Shown one piece after another: positions 1-7,562 of a stretch of DNA of 37,403 nt (within the stretch, counting starts at the first letter, position 1; each line of letters begins with the position of its first letter). Both the position numbers and the translations under genes were made by a program. Below the pieces are notes generated by a model. The model had not been told where the DNA came from. It searched no databases and saw only the letters and a list, made by a program, of their open reading frames with translations. The DNA is from Actinomycetota bacterium (GTDB lineage: Bacteria > Actinomycetota > Acidimicrobiia > Acidimicrobiales > Ilumatobacteraceae). The stretch spans positions 1-37,403 of the forward strand of contig VFZC01000024.1 in the NCBI GenBank assembly GCA_016871355.1, in the 5' to 3' direction.

Positions 1-1
1 C

Positions 2-514
2 TTGCAACCCGGTGTGCGCGGCGTCGATTCGTCGTCGACGGCACCCGCGGTGAACACGGTCGACGTGACCGCGCCATCATCGTCACCGGCCGTGATGTCG
101 CGCGAGGTGTTGCCGCCCGACGTTTCCACCATGGATCTCGCCGAGGCACCGCGCATCGTCGGCGGCGGAGCCGGACTCGCCGATGCCGAACGCTTCTCAC
201 AGTTGGCCGAGTTCGCGCGCACGATCGACGCGTCGATGGGAGTCACGCGCGTGATCACCGATCGCGGCTGGGCTCCGCATCAGCGCCAGATCGGAACCAC
301 CGGCATCGTGGTCGACCCCACGCTCTATCTCGCGTTCGGGATCAGCGGCGCGGTGCAACACACCAGTGGTCTCGGTCAACCCGATCACATCATCAGTGTC
401 AACACCGATGCGCACTGCCCCATGATGCAGATGTCCGACTTGGCCATCGTGTCCGATGCCAATGCCGTGCTCGACGAACTGGCCGCACTCCTGAGCAAGG
501 ACGCCGCGTCGTGA
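2..514 (+). CDS. Electron transfer flavoprotein alpha subunit, C-terminal part (mycofactocin-linked)
   Basis: This is the 3' part of a gene that begins outside the window. The last ~120 residues have the FAD-binding domain pattern of ETF alpha: RIVGGGAGL, then GVTRVITDRGWAPHQRQIG, then LYLAFGISGAVQHTSGL, then a C-terminal part with SVNTDAHCPMMQMSDLAIV. ETF alpha with beta forms a soluble FAD heterodimer that passes electrons from dehydrogenases to an ETF:quinone oxidoreductase. The next gene starts inside this one (GTGA overlap), followed by FixC-, FixX- and ETF beta-like genes and mftE/mftF, so a role in electron transfer linked to mycofactocin is inferred. The first ~45 residues are low in recognisable motifs. 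The true start cannot be seen. Confidence 0.88.
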   Translation: MQPGVRGVDSSSTAPAVNTVDVTAPSSSPAVMSREVLPPDVSTMDLAEAPRIVGGGAGLADAERFSQLAEFARTIDASMGVTRVITDRGWAPHQRQIGTTGIVVDPTLYLAFGISGAVQHTSGLGQPDHIISVNTDAHCPMMQMSDLAIVSDANAVLDELAALLSKDAAS

Positions 515-1812
515 GCGATGCCGATGTGATCGTGGTCGGCGCCGGTCCGGCTGGATCGTGCGCCGCCATCGCCGCCGCTCGCGCCGGTCGTCGCGTGATT
601 CTCATCGAACGCGGTCCGTTCCCCGGTTCGAAGAACATGTACGGCGGCGTTGTGTACCCGCGCATCCTCGACGAACTGGTTCCGCGCTGGTGGGAGACCG
701 CACCGATCCAGCGCTGGGTCGTGCGTCGTTCCACGATGGTGTTGTCGGAAACCGGTGCACTCACCGTCGACTACCGCAGCAACGCCTGGGGCGAACCTCC
801 TTACAACGGCGCCACCGCCTACCGACCCGACTTCGACGAATGGTTGTCGCGACAGGCCGTGGCCGCCGGCGCGCAACTGGTCACCTCCACCACCGTCACC
901 GGTCTGTTGCGCGACGCATCGGGTCGCATCAACGGCGTGCGTACCGATCGCCCCGACGGCGATCTCAGCGCGTCGATGGTCATCGCGTGCGACGGCGTCA
1001 ATTCGTTTCTTGCCAAAGAAGCCGGTCTCTACACCGCCACCGATCCGGCCAACTTCACTCTCGGCGTGAAGGAAACACTCGCCCTCCCCAAGCACGTGAT
1101 CGACGAACGTTTTGGCGTGCGTGACGATCAAGGCGTCGACATCGAGATCCTCGGTGGCACGTCCGGAGTGAACGGTGGTGGCTTCGTGTACACCAACCTC
1201 GACACGATCGCTCTCGGTGCGGTGCTCAAATTGCCCAAGTTGGCCGCGCAGAAGAAGCGCCCCGAAGAGATCATCGCCACGCTCAAGGCCCATCCGGCCA
1301 TCGCCCCGCTCATCGAGGGCGCCGAAGTGAAGGAATACTCGGCGCACGTGATCCCGGAAGCCGGCTACTCGATGATGCCCACCATGGTCACCGACGGCAT
1401 GGTGGTGGCCGGCGACGCCGCCGCGTTGTGTCTGGCCGCGGGCATCTGGCTCGAAGGCGTGAACTTCGCGATGGCCAGTGGCATGTACGCCGGCGAGGTG
1501 GCGGCCGCCGCGGTGGCTCGCAACGACGTATCGGCCAAGAGCCTCACCGCGTACACCGACAAGCTGAACGCCACCTTCGTGTTGCGCGATCACAAGAAGT
1601 TGCGCAAGGTTCCCGGTTTGGTTCTGTCGGATCGCGTGCAGCAGAAGTATCCGGCGTTCGTGACATCCGTCGTCGAGCGCGTGTTCCGGGTCGACAACCC
1701 GCAGCCCAAGCCCGGCCTACGGCGCATCGTGCGCGAAGAGCGAAAGCGAGCCGGTATCAAACTCTCCCAACTGATCCGCGACGGCTGGACTGGTCTGCGA
1801 GGATTCGGCTGA
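511..1812 (+). CDS. FixC-like FAD-dependent oxidoreductase (ETF:quinone oxidoreductase family)
   Basis: The 433-residue protein opens with an FAD-binding Rossmann motif, VVGAGPAG at residues 8-15, with the acidic residue ending the second strand in LIERG (E33). A second FAD-contacting motif, VVAGDAA, lies near residue 300. Length and pattern match the FixC / geranylgeranyl-reductase superfamily. FixC with FixX accepts electrons from the FixAB-type ETF and reduces quinone at the membrane. The start is GTG, overlapping the ETF alpha stop by four bases, and the stop shares one base with the FixX-like start, so the genes are translationally coupled. The FixC role is inferred from both sequence and neighbours; other flavin oxidoreductase roles remain possible. 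Confidence 0.88.
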   Translation: MSDADVIVVGAGPAGSCAAIAAARAGRRVILIERGPFPGSKNMYGGVVYPRILDELVPRWWETAPIQRWVVRRSTMVLSETGALTVDYRSNAWGEPPYNGATAYRPDFDEWLSRQAVAAGAQLVTSTTVTGLLRDASGRINGVRTDRPDGDLSASMVIACDGVNSFLAKEAGLYTATDPANFTLGVKETLALPKHVIDERFGVRDDQGVDIEILGGTSGVNGGGFVYTNLDTIALGAVLKLPKLAAQKKRPEEIIATLKAHPAIAPLIEGAEVKEYSAHVIPEAGYSMMPTMVTDGMVVAGDAAALCLAAGIWLEGVNFAMASGMYAGEVAAAAVARNDVSAKSLTAYTDKLNATFVLRDHKKLRKVPGLVLSDRVQQKYPAFVTSVVERVFRVDNPQPKPGLRRIVREERKRAGIKLSQLIRDGWTGLRGFG

Positions 1813-2123
1813 TGACATCGATCGCCCGCGACACCAGTTGGCCCGAGATCTCGTTCGAGGAGCGCATCGGAACCGCCGAGTTCCGCATTCACGAACGCGC
1901 TCACATCGTGGTCGACGGCGACACCTGCCGTGGTTGCTCCACGCGCGAGTGCGTCGTCGCCTGCCCGGCCAACCTGTTCGTCCCCACCAGCGACGGCGGC
2001 ATCCTGTTCAACTACGAGAACTGCTTCGAGTGCGGCACCTGTTACATGGTGTGCAACAAAGAAGGCGCCATCTCGTGGTCGTACCCCGAAGGCGGTTTCG
2101 GCATCGTCTTCCATCGCACGTGA
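1812..2123 (+). CDS. FixX-like ferredoxin
   Basis: A 103-residue protein with eight cysteines in two groups: C39, C42, C47 and C51 (CRGCSTRECVVACP), and C71, C74, C77 and C81 (CFECGTCYMVC). It ends in W-S-Y-P-E-G-G-F-G, the typical tail of FixX. This fits the ferredoxin-like partner of FixC-type ETF:quinone oxidoreductases, carrying one or two 4Fe-4S clusters. The ATG at 1812 shares its first base with the FixC-like stop codon, which fixes the start. The open frame extends further upstream, but only as a shadow of the FixC-like gene. Confidence 0.9.
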   Translation: MTSIARDTSWPEISFEERIGTAEFRIHERAHIVVDGDTCRGCSTRECVVACPANLFVPTSDGGILFNYENCFECGTCYMVCNKEGAISWSYPEGGFGIVFHRT

Positions 2124-2127
2124 TGCC

Positions 2128-2907
2128 ATGACCGTCGTCGCCTGTCTCAAGTGGGTCACGCCACGCGCCGATGATGACGATCGCTTCGCTGGCATCTCGG
2201 CCGCCGACCAGTCGGCCCTCGAGTTCGCGTTGCAGAGTGCGCAACCCGGCGAAGACGTGGTGGCGGTGTGCGCCGGTCCCGTTGGTGCCGAGCGAGCCTT
2301 GCGCGACGCCGTCGCCTGCGGTGTCACGCGCGCCGTTCGCATCGACCTCGATCCGCGCGCGTCGAGCAGCGCCGTGGCCTCGGCCATCGCATCGGTTGTC
2401 ACCGAAGCCCGACTCGTGTGGTGCGGCGACTACTCACTCGATCGTGGCACCGGTTCGATGCCCGGATTCTTGGCCGCACGTCTCGGCATCGGCCAAGCCC
2501 TCGGCCTCATCGACGTGACGATCGCTCACGACGCGATGACGGTGGTGCGTCGTCTCGACGGTGCTCGCCGCGAGATCGTGCGCGTGTCGGGCCCGGCCGT
2601 GTTGTCGGTGGAGGGTTCCACCGCGCGTTTGCGCCGCGCGTCGTTGCGCGGAGTTCTGGCCGCCGACACCGCCACCATCGATGTGGTCACCGGCCCGTCG
2701 TCGGTGGTCGACACCGTCGACGAGAAGCCGTTCCGTCCGCGCGCGCGGGCCCTGGCCGCACCGGCCGGTGCCTCTGCGCTCGACCGTGTTCGTTCGCTCA
2801 CCGACGCCGGTTCCGTCACCGCGCGCTCGGAAACCGTCGTGCTCGATCCGCCCGCGGCGGCGGCTCGCATCGTCAGCACGTTGCGCGAGTGGGGTTATCT
2901 CGGATGA
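2128..2907 (+). CDS. Short electron transfer flavoprotein beta subunit
   Basis: The 259-residue protein begins MTVVACLKWV, matching the ETF beta/FixA N-terminus. It keeps the layout of that family: a helix with SAADQSALEFAL, the strand VVAVCAGP, AERALRDAVACGVTRAVRI, and an RGTG turn near residue 110 in place of the usual DGDTGQ. The C-terminal third is diverged and carries few typical ETF beta motifs. It would pair with the ETF alpha encoded at the window start, although the two genes are separated by the FixC- and FixX-like genes, an order unlike fixABCX. The ATG four bases after the FixX-like stop is preferred. The stop overlaps the mftE start (ATGA). Confidence 0.83.
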   Translation: MTVVACLKWVTPRADDDDRFAGISAADQSALEFALQSAQPGEDVVAVCAGPVGAERALRDAVACGVTRAVRIDLDPRASSSAVASAIASVVTEARLVWCGDYSLDRGTGSMPGFLAARLGIGQALGLIDVTIAHDAMTVVRRLDGARREIVRVSGPAVLSVEGSTARLRRASLRGVLAADTATIDVVTGPSSVVDTVDEKPFRPRARALAAPAGASALDRVRSLTDAGSVTARSETVVLDPPAAAARIVSTLREWGYLG

Positions 2908-3575
2908 CCTGGACCGAGGTCGCCGATCTGTCGGCACCCGTCGTTCTGGTGCCGGTCGGATCGTTCGAACAACACGGCCCGCATCTTCCCCTCGACACCG
3001 ACACCCGCATCGCCGAAGCGTTGTGCAACGAGTTGCAATCGCTCCTGAACATCGACAGCGTGATCGCACCATCGATCGGTGTGGCGGCCAGCGGCGAACA
3101 CAACGGGTTTCCGGGCACTCTCTCGATCGGCACACCCACGACGGCGGCTCTCCTGGTCGAGATCGCGCGTTCGGCCGATTGGGCTCGTGGGGTCGTGTTC
3201 GTGAACGGACACGGAGGCAACGCCGATGCGCTGGCCGCCGCTTCACGAACCTTGCACGACGAGGGTCGCGCGGTGCTCTTCTGGTCACCCACGGCCGACA
3301 CCACCGACGACGCCCACGCCGGCTTCACCGAAACATCGGTGATGCTCTACCTCGCATCCGAACTCGTGAACATGGACGCCGCCGAACGCGGCAACGTTCG
3401 TGCGGTGTCGGCGTTGGCCGAGCAGTTGCGTCGCGACGGCGTTCGCGCGGTGTCGGACAACGGCGTGTTGGGCGATCCGCGCCACGCCAACCCCGCCGAC
3501 GGGGAACGCATCTTCCAGCGTTGGCTCGACGATCTGGCCGCCACCTGTCGACGCATCTGGCCGGAGCCGTCATGA
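2904..3575 (+). CDS. mftE: Mycofactocin maturation peptidase MftE (creatininase family)
   Basis: A 223-residue creatininase-family metallohydrolase. Metal-site motifs are PVGSFEQHGPHLPLDTDT (residues 17-34, with E22, H24 and D31/D33), NGHGGN (101-106) and DAHAGFTETS (136-145). In mycofactocin biosynthesis MftE removes the processed C-terminal dipeptide (as AHDP) from the MftA core after MftC has acted. Length and motifs fit MftE rather than creatinine amidohydrolase, and the next gene is an MftF-type glycosyltransferase. The ATG at 2904 overlaps the previous stop by four bases, and the stop overlaps the mftF start in the same way. mftA-D are not in the window and would be expected upstream. 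Confidence 0.9.
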   Translation: MTWTEVADLSAPVVLVPVGSFEQHGPHLPLDTDTRIAEALCNELQSLLNIDSVIAPSIGVAASGEHNGFPGTLSIGTPTTAALLVEIARSADWARGVVFVNGHGGNADALAAASRTLHDEGRAVLFWSPTADTTDDAHAGFTETSVMLYLASELVNMDAAERGNVRAVSALAEQLRRDGVRAVSDNGVLGDPRHANPADGERIFQRWLDDLAATCRRIWPEPS

Positions 3576-4942
3576 CTCGCTATCGGCCCGACTCGTCGTG
3601 GTGGCGTACCCGCAGTCGCAACGCCGATGGCACCAACAACGACACCGTCGTCGCCGGCTCTCCCCTGCGTCTGTTCCGACTCGGACCAGCCGGATCGAAG
3701 TTGGCCGACGCGCTCGAAGCCACCGGTGACGCACCGAGCGGGTCGGAGCGACTCGTCGATCGCTTCGTCGACGCCGGGGCCATTCATCCGATTCCGGAAG
3801 CGTCGCCCGATTTGTCGCGGGTCACCGTCGTGATTCCGGCGCACAACGAGCGCCACGTCGATCTGCAGGTACTCGTGTCGTCGGTTCAGAGTACGGCCAA
3901 GGTGATCGTGGTCGACGATGGTTCTCGGCTCGAACTGGCTCCGCTCGACGGGGCCTTGGTGTTGCGGCGCGAACACTCCGGTGGGCCGGCGGCCGCGCGC
4001 AACACCGGTGCCGCCCTCGTCGACACCGAGTTCATCTTGTTCCTCGATGCCGACACACACTGGAACGACGACGCCATCTGTCTGTTCGGACACTTCACCG
4101 ACGATCACGTCGTTGCGGTCGCGCCTCGAGTGCGCAGTGTCGACGGACCGTCGTTGCTCGAGCGTTACGAGACGGCCGAGTCGCCACTCGATCTCGGCCC
4201 CGAAGCGGCTCGCGTGCGACCCAACACCCGAGTGTCGTTCGTTCCGGCCGCCGCGCTGGCCGTTCGTCGTACGACGTTCGAACAACTGGGTGGCTTCGAC
4301 GAGTCGTTCCGTTACGGAGAGGACGTCGATTTCGTGTGGCGAGCCGTCGAGGCCGGACACATCGTTCGCTACGAGCCCCTCGCCGAAGTGACTCATCGTC
4401 CGCGTGGTTCGTTCGAGGCGTGGGTCCGACAGCGGGTCGGTTACGGCTCGGCCGCTGCCTCACTGGCCGCTCGACACCGCGGTGCCGTCACGCCTCTCAA
4501 GATCAACCGCTGGAGCGCGGGCGCCTGGGCCCTCGTCGGGTGGGGTCGTCCCGATGCCGGTGCGTTGGTGGCCACCACGTCGTGGGCATTGCTCTTGCGC
4601 AAGTTGGGTGACGCCCCCGATCGTCGCGGTATCGCGTTGCGATTGGCCGGTCGCGGCAACCTGCACGCCGGTCGACTGGTCGCATCAGCCATCACGCGCG
4701 CCTGGTTGCCCATCGCCATCGTGCTGGCCCTGTTCTTCCCGCGCGCACGCCGCGCGCTGTTGTTGGCGCTCACGGTTCCGAGCACCGTGCACTGGATCAC
4801 CAGCAAGCCGAACGTCGACCTACCGCGTTACGTCGTGTTGAAAGCGCTCGACGATGCGAGCTACTGCACTGGTGTGTGGCGCGGAGTCGTGCGGTCGCGA
4901 GCGAACGGACGCTGGGGCGCGATCAGACCGCAGTTCGACTGA
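3572..4942 (+). CDS. mftF: Mycofactocin glycosyltransferase MftF
   Basis: A 456-residue family 2 glycosyltransferase. An N-terminal region of ~80 residues precedes the GT-A fold: VTVVIPAHNE (84-93), VVDDGS (113-118), the DXD metal motif in LFLDADT (D159/D161), and GEDVDFVWR (249-257). Hydrophobic stretches around residues 390-420 suggest membrane association. MftF adds the oligoglucoside chain to the mycofactocin redox cofactor. It directly follows mftE with an ATGA overlap and is the last gene of the operon. Its 3' end runs 20 bases into the oppositely transcribed DUF4395 gene. Confidence 0.88.
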   Translation: MTRYRPDSSWWRTRSRNADGTNNDTVVAGSPLRLFRLGPAGSKLADALEATGDAPSGSERLVDRFVDAGAIHPIPEASPDLSRVTVVIPAHNERHVDLQVLVSSVQSTAKVIVVDDGSRLELAPLDGALVLRREHSGGPAAARNTGAALVDTEFILFLDADTHWNDDAICLFGHFTDDHVVAVAPRVRSVDGPSLLERYETAESPLDLGPEAARVRPNTRVSFVPAAALAVRRTTFEQLGGFDESFRYGEDVDFVWRAVEAGHIVRYEPLAEVTHRPRGSFEAWVRQRVGYGSAAASLAARHRGAVTPLKINRWSAGAWALVGWGRPDAGALVATTSWALLLRKLGDAPDRRGIALRLAGRGNLHAGRLVASAITRAWLPIAIVLALFFPRARRALLLALTVPSTVHWITSKPNVDLPRYVVLKALDDASYCTGVWRGVVRSRANGRWGAIRPQFD

Positions 4943-5432
4943 GTCGACTGGTGATGTCGGCGCACTCTTCGCAGATGCTCTCCGGAATCAAGCCAGCGCG
5001 GATGAGCAGATTGAAGATCTTGCAACCGAGGCAATAGCCCGCGAAGGCTTCCAAACTGGCCGCACCGAGCAAGCCTGCGATCACGACGACGGCGAGAGTG
5101 TTGGCACCGGCGAGCGACGCGATGAGCGCGGTCACCGAAAAGGCCACGCCGATTCCCTGCGCGAAACGCTTGGGCGGGCCGGGCACGAACGAGTGCTCGA
5201 TCGACAGACGCGGTGTGATGACTGTGGTGACCAGGGTTCCGAGCGGGCTGAGCGTAGGACCCGTGAGCACGCGGGCCACGAAGCCGTAGGCCAGCGGCAC
5301 GAGCACCCACCACTCGCGGATCACGAGGAACAGGATCGACTGCAGAACCACCCCGGTGGCCACCAGACGGGCCGAGGTCTCGTTGACCGGATTGGGGAAG
5401 GAGAACAATCGCTTCACTGGTGACTCCGTCAT
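4923..5432 (-). CDS. DUF4395 domain membrane protein
   Basis: A 169-residue protein with about four hydrophobic segments. It has the DUF4395 pattern: an N-terminal NETSARLVA, a PLAYGFVARVLTGPTLSPLG loop, and a C-terminal region with two cysteine pairs, GYCLGCKIF (~131-137) and CEEC (~152-155). The family has no established biochemical role; paired cysteines are often taken to suggest a thiol or metal function. The ATG at 5432 is chosen because the family homology begins just after it; a longer reading to 5597 would overlap the divergent gene at 5500. It is convergent with mftF. Confidence 0.75.
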   Translation of the reverse strand: MTESPVKRLFSFPNPVNETSARLVATGVVLQSILFLVIREWWVLVPLAYGFVARVLTGPTLSPLGTLVTTVITPRLSIEHSFVPGPPKRFAQGIGVAFSVTALIASLAGANTLAVVVIAGLLGAASLEAFAGYCLGCKIFNLLIRAGLIPESICEECADITSRLSRTAV

Positions 5433-5451
5433 GACGGTCAGGCTAAGCCGG

Positions 5452-5477
5452 AAATCCCGACTCACCAAGTCGGATTT
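5452..5477. promoter_or_regulatory. Inverted repeat in a divergent promoter region
   Basis: The 67-base gap between the DUF4395 gene and the racemase-like gene holds an inverted repeat. The left arm AAATCCCGACT and right arm AGTCGGATTT pair over ten positions with one bulged C, around a five-base CACCA centre. Its place between two divergent starts suggests an operator shared by both genes, but it could also form an RNA hairpin in either leader. No clear -10/-35 pair was seen. Confidence 0.4.
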
Positions 5478-5499
5478 AGAGGGTCGGTAGCGTCGCAGT

Positions 5500-6444
5500 G
5501 TGACCCTGTCGCTCGAGGTCGACCGCATCGCCTGGAATCGCCACGTGGATGGCGTGGCTGGCCGCGTCTCGGGCCTGGTACCGGTCGTGAAGGGCAATGG
5601 CTATGGCCTGGGCCGACGCTGGCTGGCCGACCGCGCCAGTCGCCTCTCCGACACCACGGCCGTGGGCACCGTGCACGAGCTGGCCGACGTCCCCCAGGGG
5701 GTCACCCCGGTGGTCCTCACCCCCGCTCTCGACGTGATCTCGGTGGCCCGCGCCGACGCGATCCTCACCGTCGGGTCGGTGGCCCATCTGGCCGCCCTCG
5801 GTCGTACACCGCGCCGGGTGCTGGTGAAGATCCGGTCGTCGATGAACCGCTACGGCACACCCGTGGCCGATGCGGCCGCCTTGATCGACGAGTGCGAGCG
5901 GGCCGGCCACACCGTGGAGGGCGTGTCGATCCATCCGCCTCTCGCGGGTCAGAGCGCCGACCACGCCGACGAGATCGCGAACCTTCTGCGCCACGTCGAT
6001 GTCCGGCACACCGCCTGGGTGAGTCATGTGTCGATCGATGATTACGACGCGCTCCGTGCCGCCGACACCGCCCGCGCGTGGCGCCTCCGACTCGGCACGT
6101 CGTTGTGGCACGGCGACAAGTCGATGTTCCATCTGCGCGCCGATGTGCTCGATGCGCGGCCCGTCGACGCCGGTGCGGTGGTCGGCTATCACGCGTCCAC
6201 GGTCTCGACTGCTGGCACGTTGCTCATGATCGGTTGCGGATCGACCCACGGCGTCGCTCCCCTGCCCGACGGGCGCAGTCCGTTCCACTTCGGCCGTCGA
6301 CGACTGATGCTGGTGGAGGCTCCGCACATGCACACCACGCTCGTGCTCGCACCGCACCGTCAGCCCACACCGCAGGTGGGCGAATTCGTCGACGTGCAGC
6401 GTCCGCTCATCACGACTCAGCCCGACCACGTCGACTGGCGATGA
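5500..6444 (+). CDS. Alanine racemase-like PLP protein
   Basis: A 314-residue protein starting with GTG. The PLP-lysine motif is PVVKGNGYGLG (K31), with the alanine-racemase N-terminal barrel following: RVLVKIRSSMNRYG and later VEGVSIHPPLAGQ. Typical alanine racemases are ~370 residues. Here the C-terminal beta domain is shortened; VGYHAST near residue 230 may stand where the family has its GYGG tyrosine loop. The gene overlaps the following membrane-protein gene by four bases (ATGA). That coupling and the shortened C-terminus suggest a paralogue with a side role in the cell envelope rather than the main alr. Whether it racemises alanine is uncertain. Confidence 0.75.
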   Translation: MTLSLEVDRIAWNRHVDGVAGRVSGLVPVVKGNGYGLGRRWLADRASRLSDTTAVGTVHELADVPQGVTPVVLTPALDVISVARADAILTVGSVAHLAALGRTPRRVLVKIRSSMNRYGTPVADAAALIDECERAGHTVEGVSIHPPLAGQSADHADEIANLLRHVDVRHTAWVSHVSIDDYDALRAADTARAWRLRLGTSLWHGDKSMFHLRADVLDARPVDAGAVVGYHASTVSTAGTLLMIGCGSTHGVAPLPDGRSPFHFGRRRLMLVEAPHMHTTLVLAPHRQPTPQVGEFVDVQRPLITTQPDHVDWR

Positions 6445-7562
6445 CGCAATTCGACCGGCCGGCGGCCGGTACCACCAGCGCGGGATCGCCGCGCCTCATC
6501 GGCCTCGACGTGACGCGGGCCATCGCGCTCATCGGCATGGTGGTCATGAACTACGTGGGCGCGATGTACGAGATCGAGTTCGATCCGTCGTTCCTCGAGC
6601 GACTCCTCGATCCGTACACCGGTGTTCTGTCCACGCGCTTCGCCGCCACGTTCGTGGTGGTGGCCGGTATCTCGATCACGTTGCTCACCAATCGCGCGCG
6701 TCTCGGTGACGCGGCCGATCGCCACGCCGCTCGCTTGCGCTTGGCCCGCCGCGGGCTGTTGCTCGTGCTCGTCGGTTACTTCCTCGACTTCCACTGGCCC
6801 GGCACGATCCTGTTCTTCTACGGCGCCTACTTCTTGCTGGCCACCGTGCTCTTCACACTGTCCACCCGTTGGCTGGCGGTGGTTGGTGCCGCTTCGGCCG
6901 TCATCGCCACCACGGTGCGCACGATCGTGAACTGGCGCTACGAGAACGGTCACTACGACGACTGGATCAACTCCACGCCCATCGAGTCACTGCAGGATCT
7001 CGTGGTGCGCACGTTCCTCGACTACACCCACCCGGTGTTCCCGTGGCTCGCCTTTCTGTGCGCCGGCATCGTCATGGGCCGACATCTGAACACGTTCGCA
7101 CAGTGGCGTGGTCGGGTCGCCGCACTGTGCCTGGGCGTCGTGATGGGCATCTACGTCGCGGCCACGATTCTCGATGCCGGCAGCGCTCGCGACAACACGG
7201 TGGTGTGGTCGCTCACGTCGATGCAGACGTTCGAGCGCAGCATCCCCTTCACCGCCAGCACCTTGACCATCGCCGTGCTGGCCACCATCGCGATCGTGAG
7301 CCTGGCCGAACACTTCAGCACCTCACGCGTCGTGGTGCCGTTCCAGCGCGCCGGCCAACTCACGCTGTCGCTGTATCTGCTGCACGTCCTCGTGTACCAC
7401 GTGCTCGTGGACTGGACCGGATGGGTGTCGCTGTCGAGTGTGACGGCAGCGCTGTTGTTCGCACTCGCCTTCTGGGTCGTGGCCATCGCCCTCGGATCGT
7501 GGTGGCACCACCGCATCGGACGGGGCCCGGCCGAAGTGGTCTATCGCGCGTTCGGTGGCTGA
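6441..7562 (+). CDS. DUF418/HGSNAT-type multi-pass membrane protein
   Basis: A 373-residue protein that begins RLIGLDVTRAIALIGMVVMN (18-37), the hallmark N-terminus of the DUF418/DUF1624 (heparan-alpha-glucosaminide acetyltransferase-like) families. About nine to ten membrane segments follow, with the late motif GQLTLSLYLLHVLVYH. Members are thought to transfer acyl groups across the membrane, but substrates are usually unknown. It is translationally coupled to the racemase-like gene. Its last 22 bases overlap the convergent glucokinase gene. Confidence 0.78.
   Translation: MTQFDRPAAGTTSAGSPRLIGLDVTRAIALIGMVVMNYVGAMYEIEFDPSFLERLLDPYTGVLSTRFAATFVVVAGISITLLTNRARLGDAADRHAARLRLARRGLLLVLVGYFLDFHWPGTILFFYGAYFLLATVLFTLSTRWLAVVGAASAVIATTVRTIVNWRYENGHYDDWINSTPIESLQDLVVRTFLDYTHPVFPWLAFLCAGIVMGRHLNTFAQWRGRVAALCLGVVMGIYVAATILDAGSARDNTVVWSLTSMQTFERSIPFTASTLTIAVLATIAIVSLAEHFSTSRVVVPFQRAGQLTLSLYLLHVLVYHVLVDWTGWVSLSSVTAALLFALAFWVVAIALGSWWHHRIGRGPAEVVYRAFGG

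Noticed and set aside
385-1593. A 402-codon minus-strand open frame
   Set aside because: It is opposite the FixC-like gene, with low-complexity His/Gly/Arg composition and no recognisable motif.
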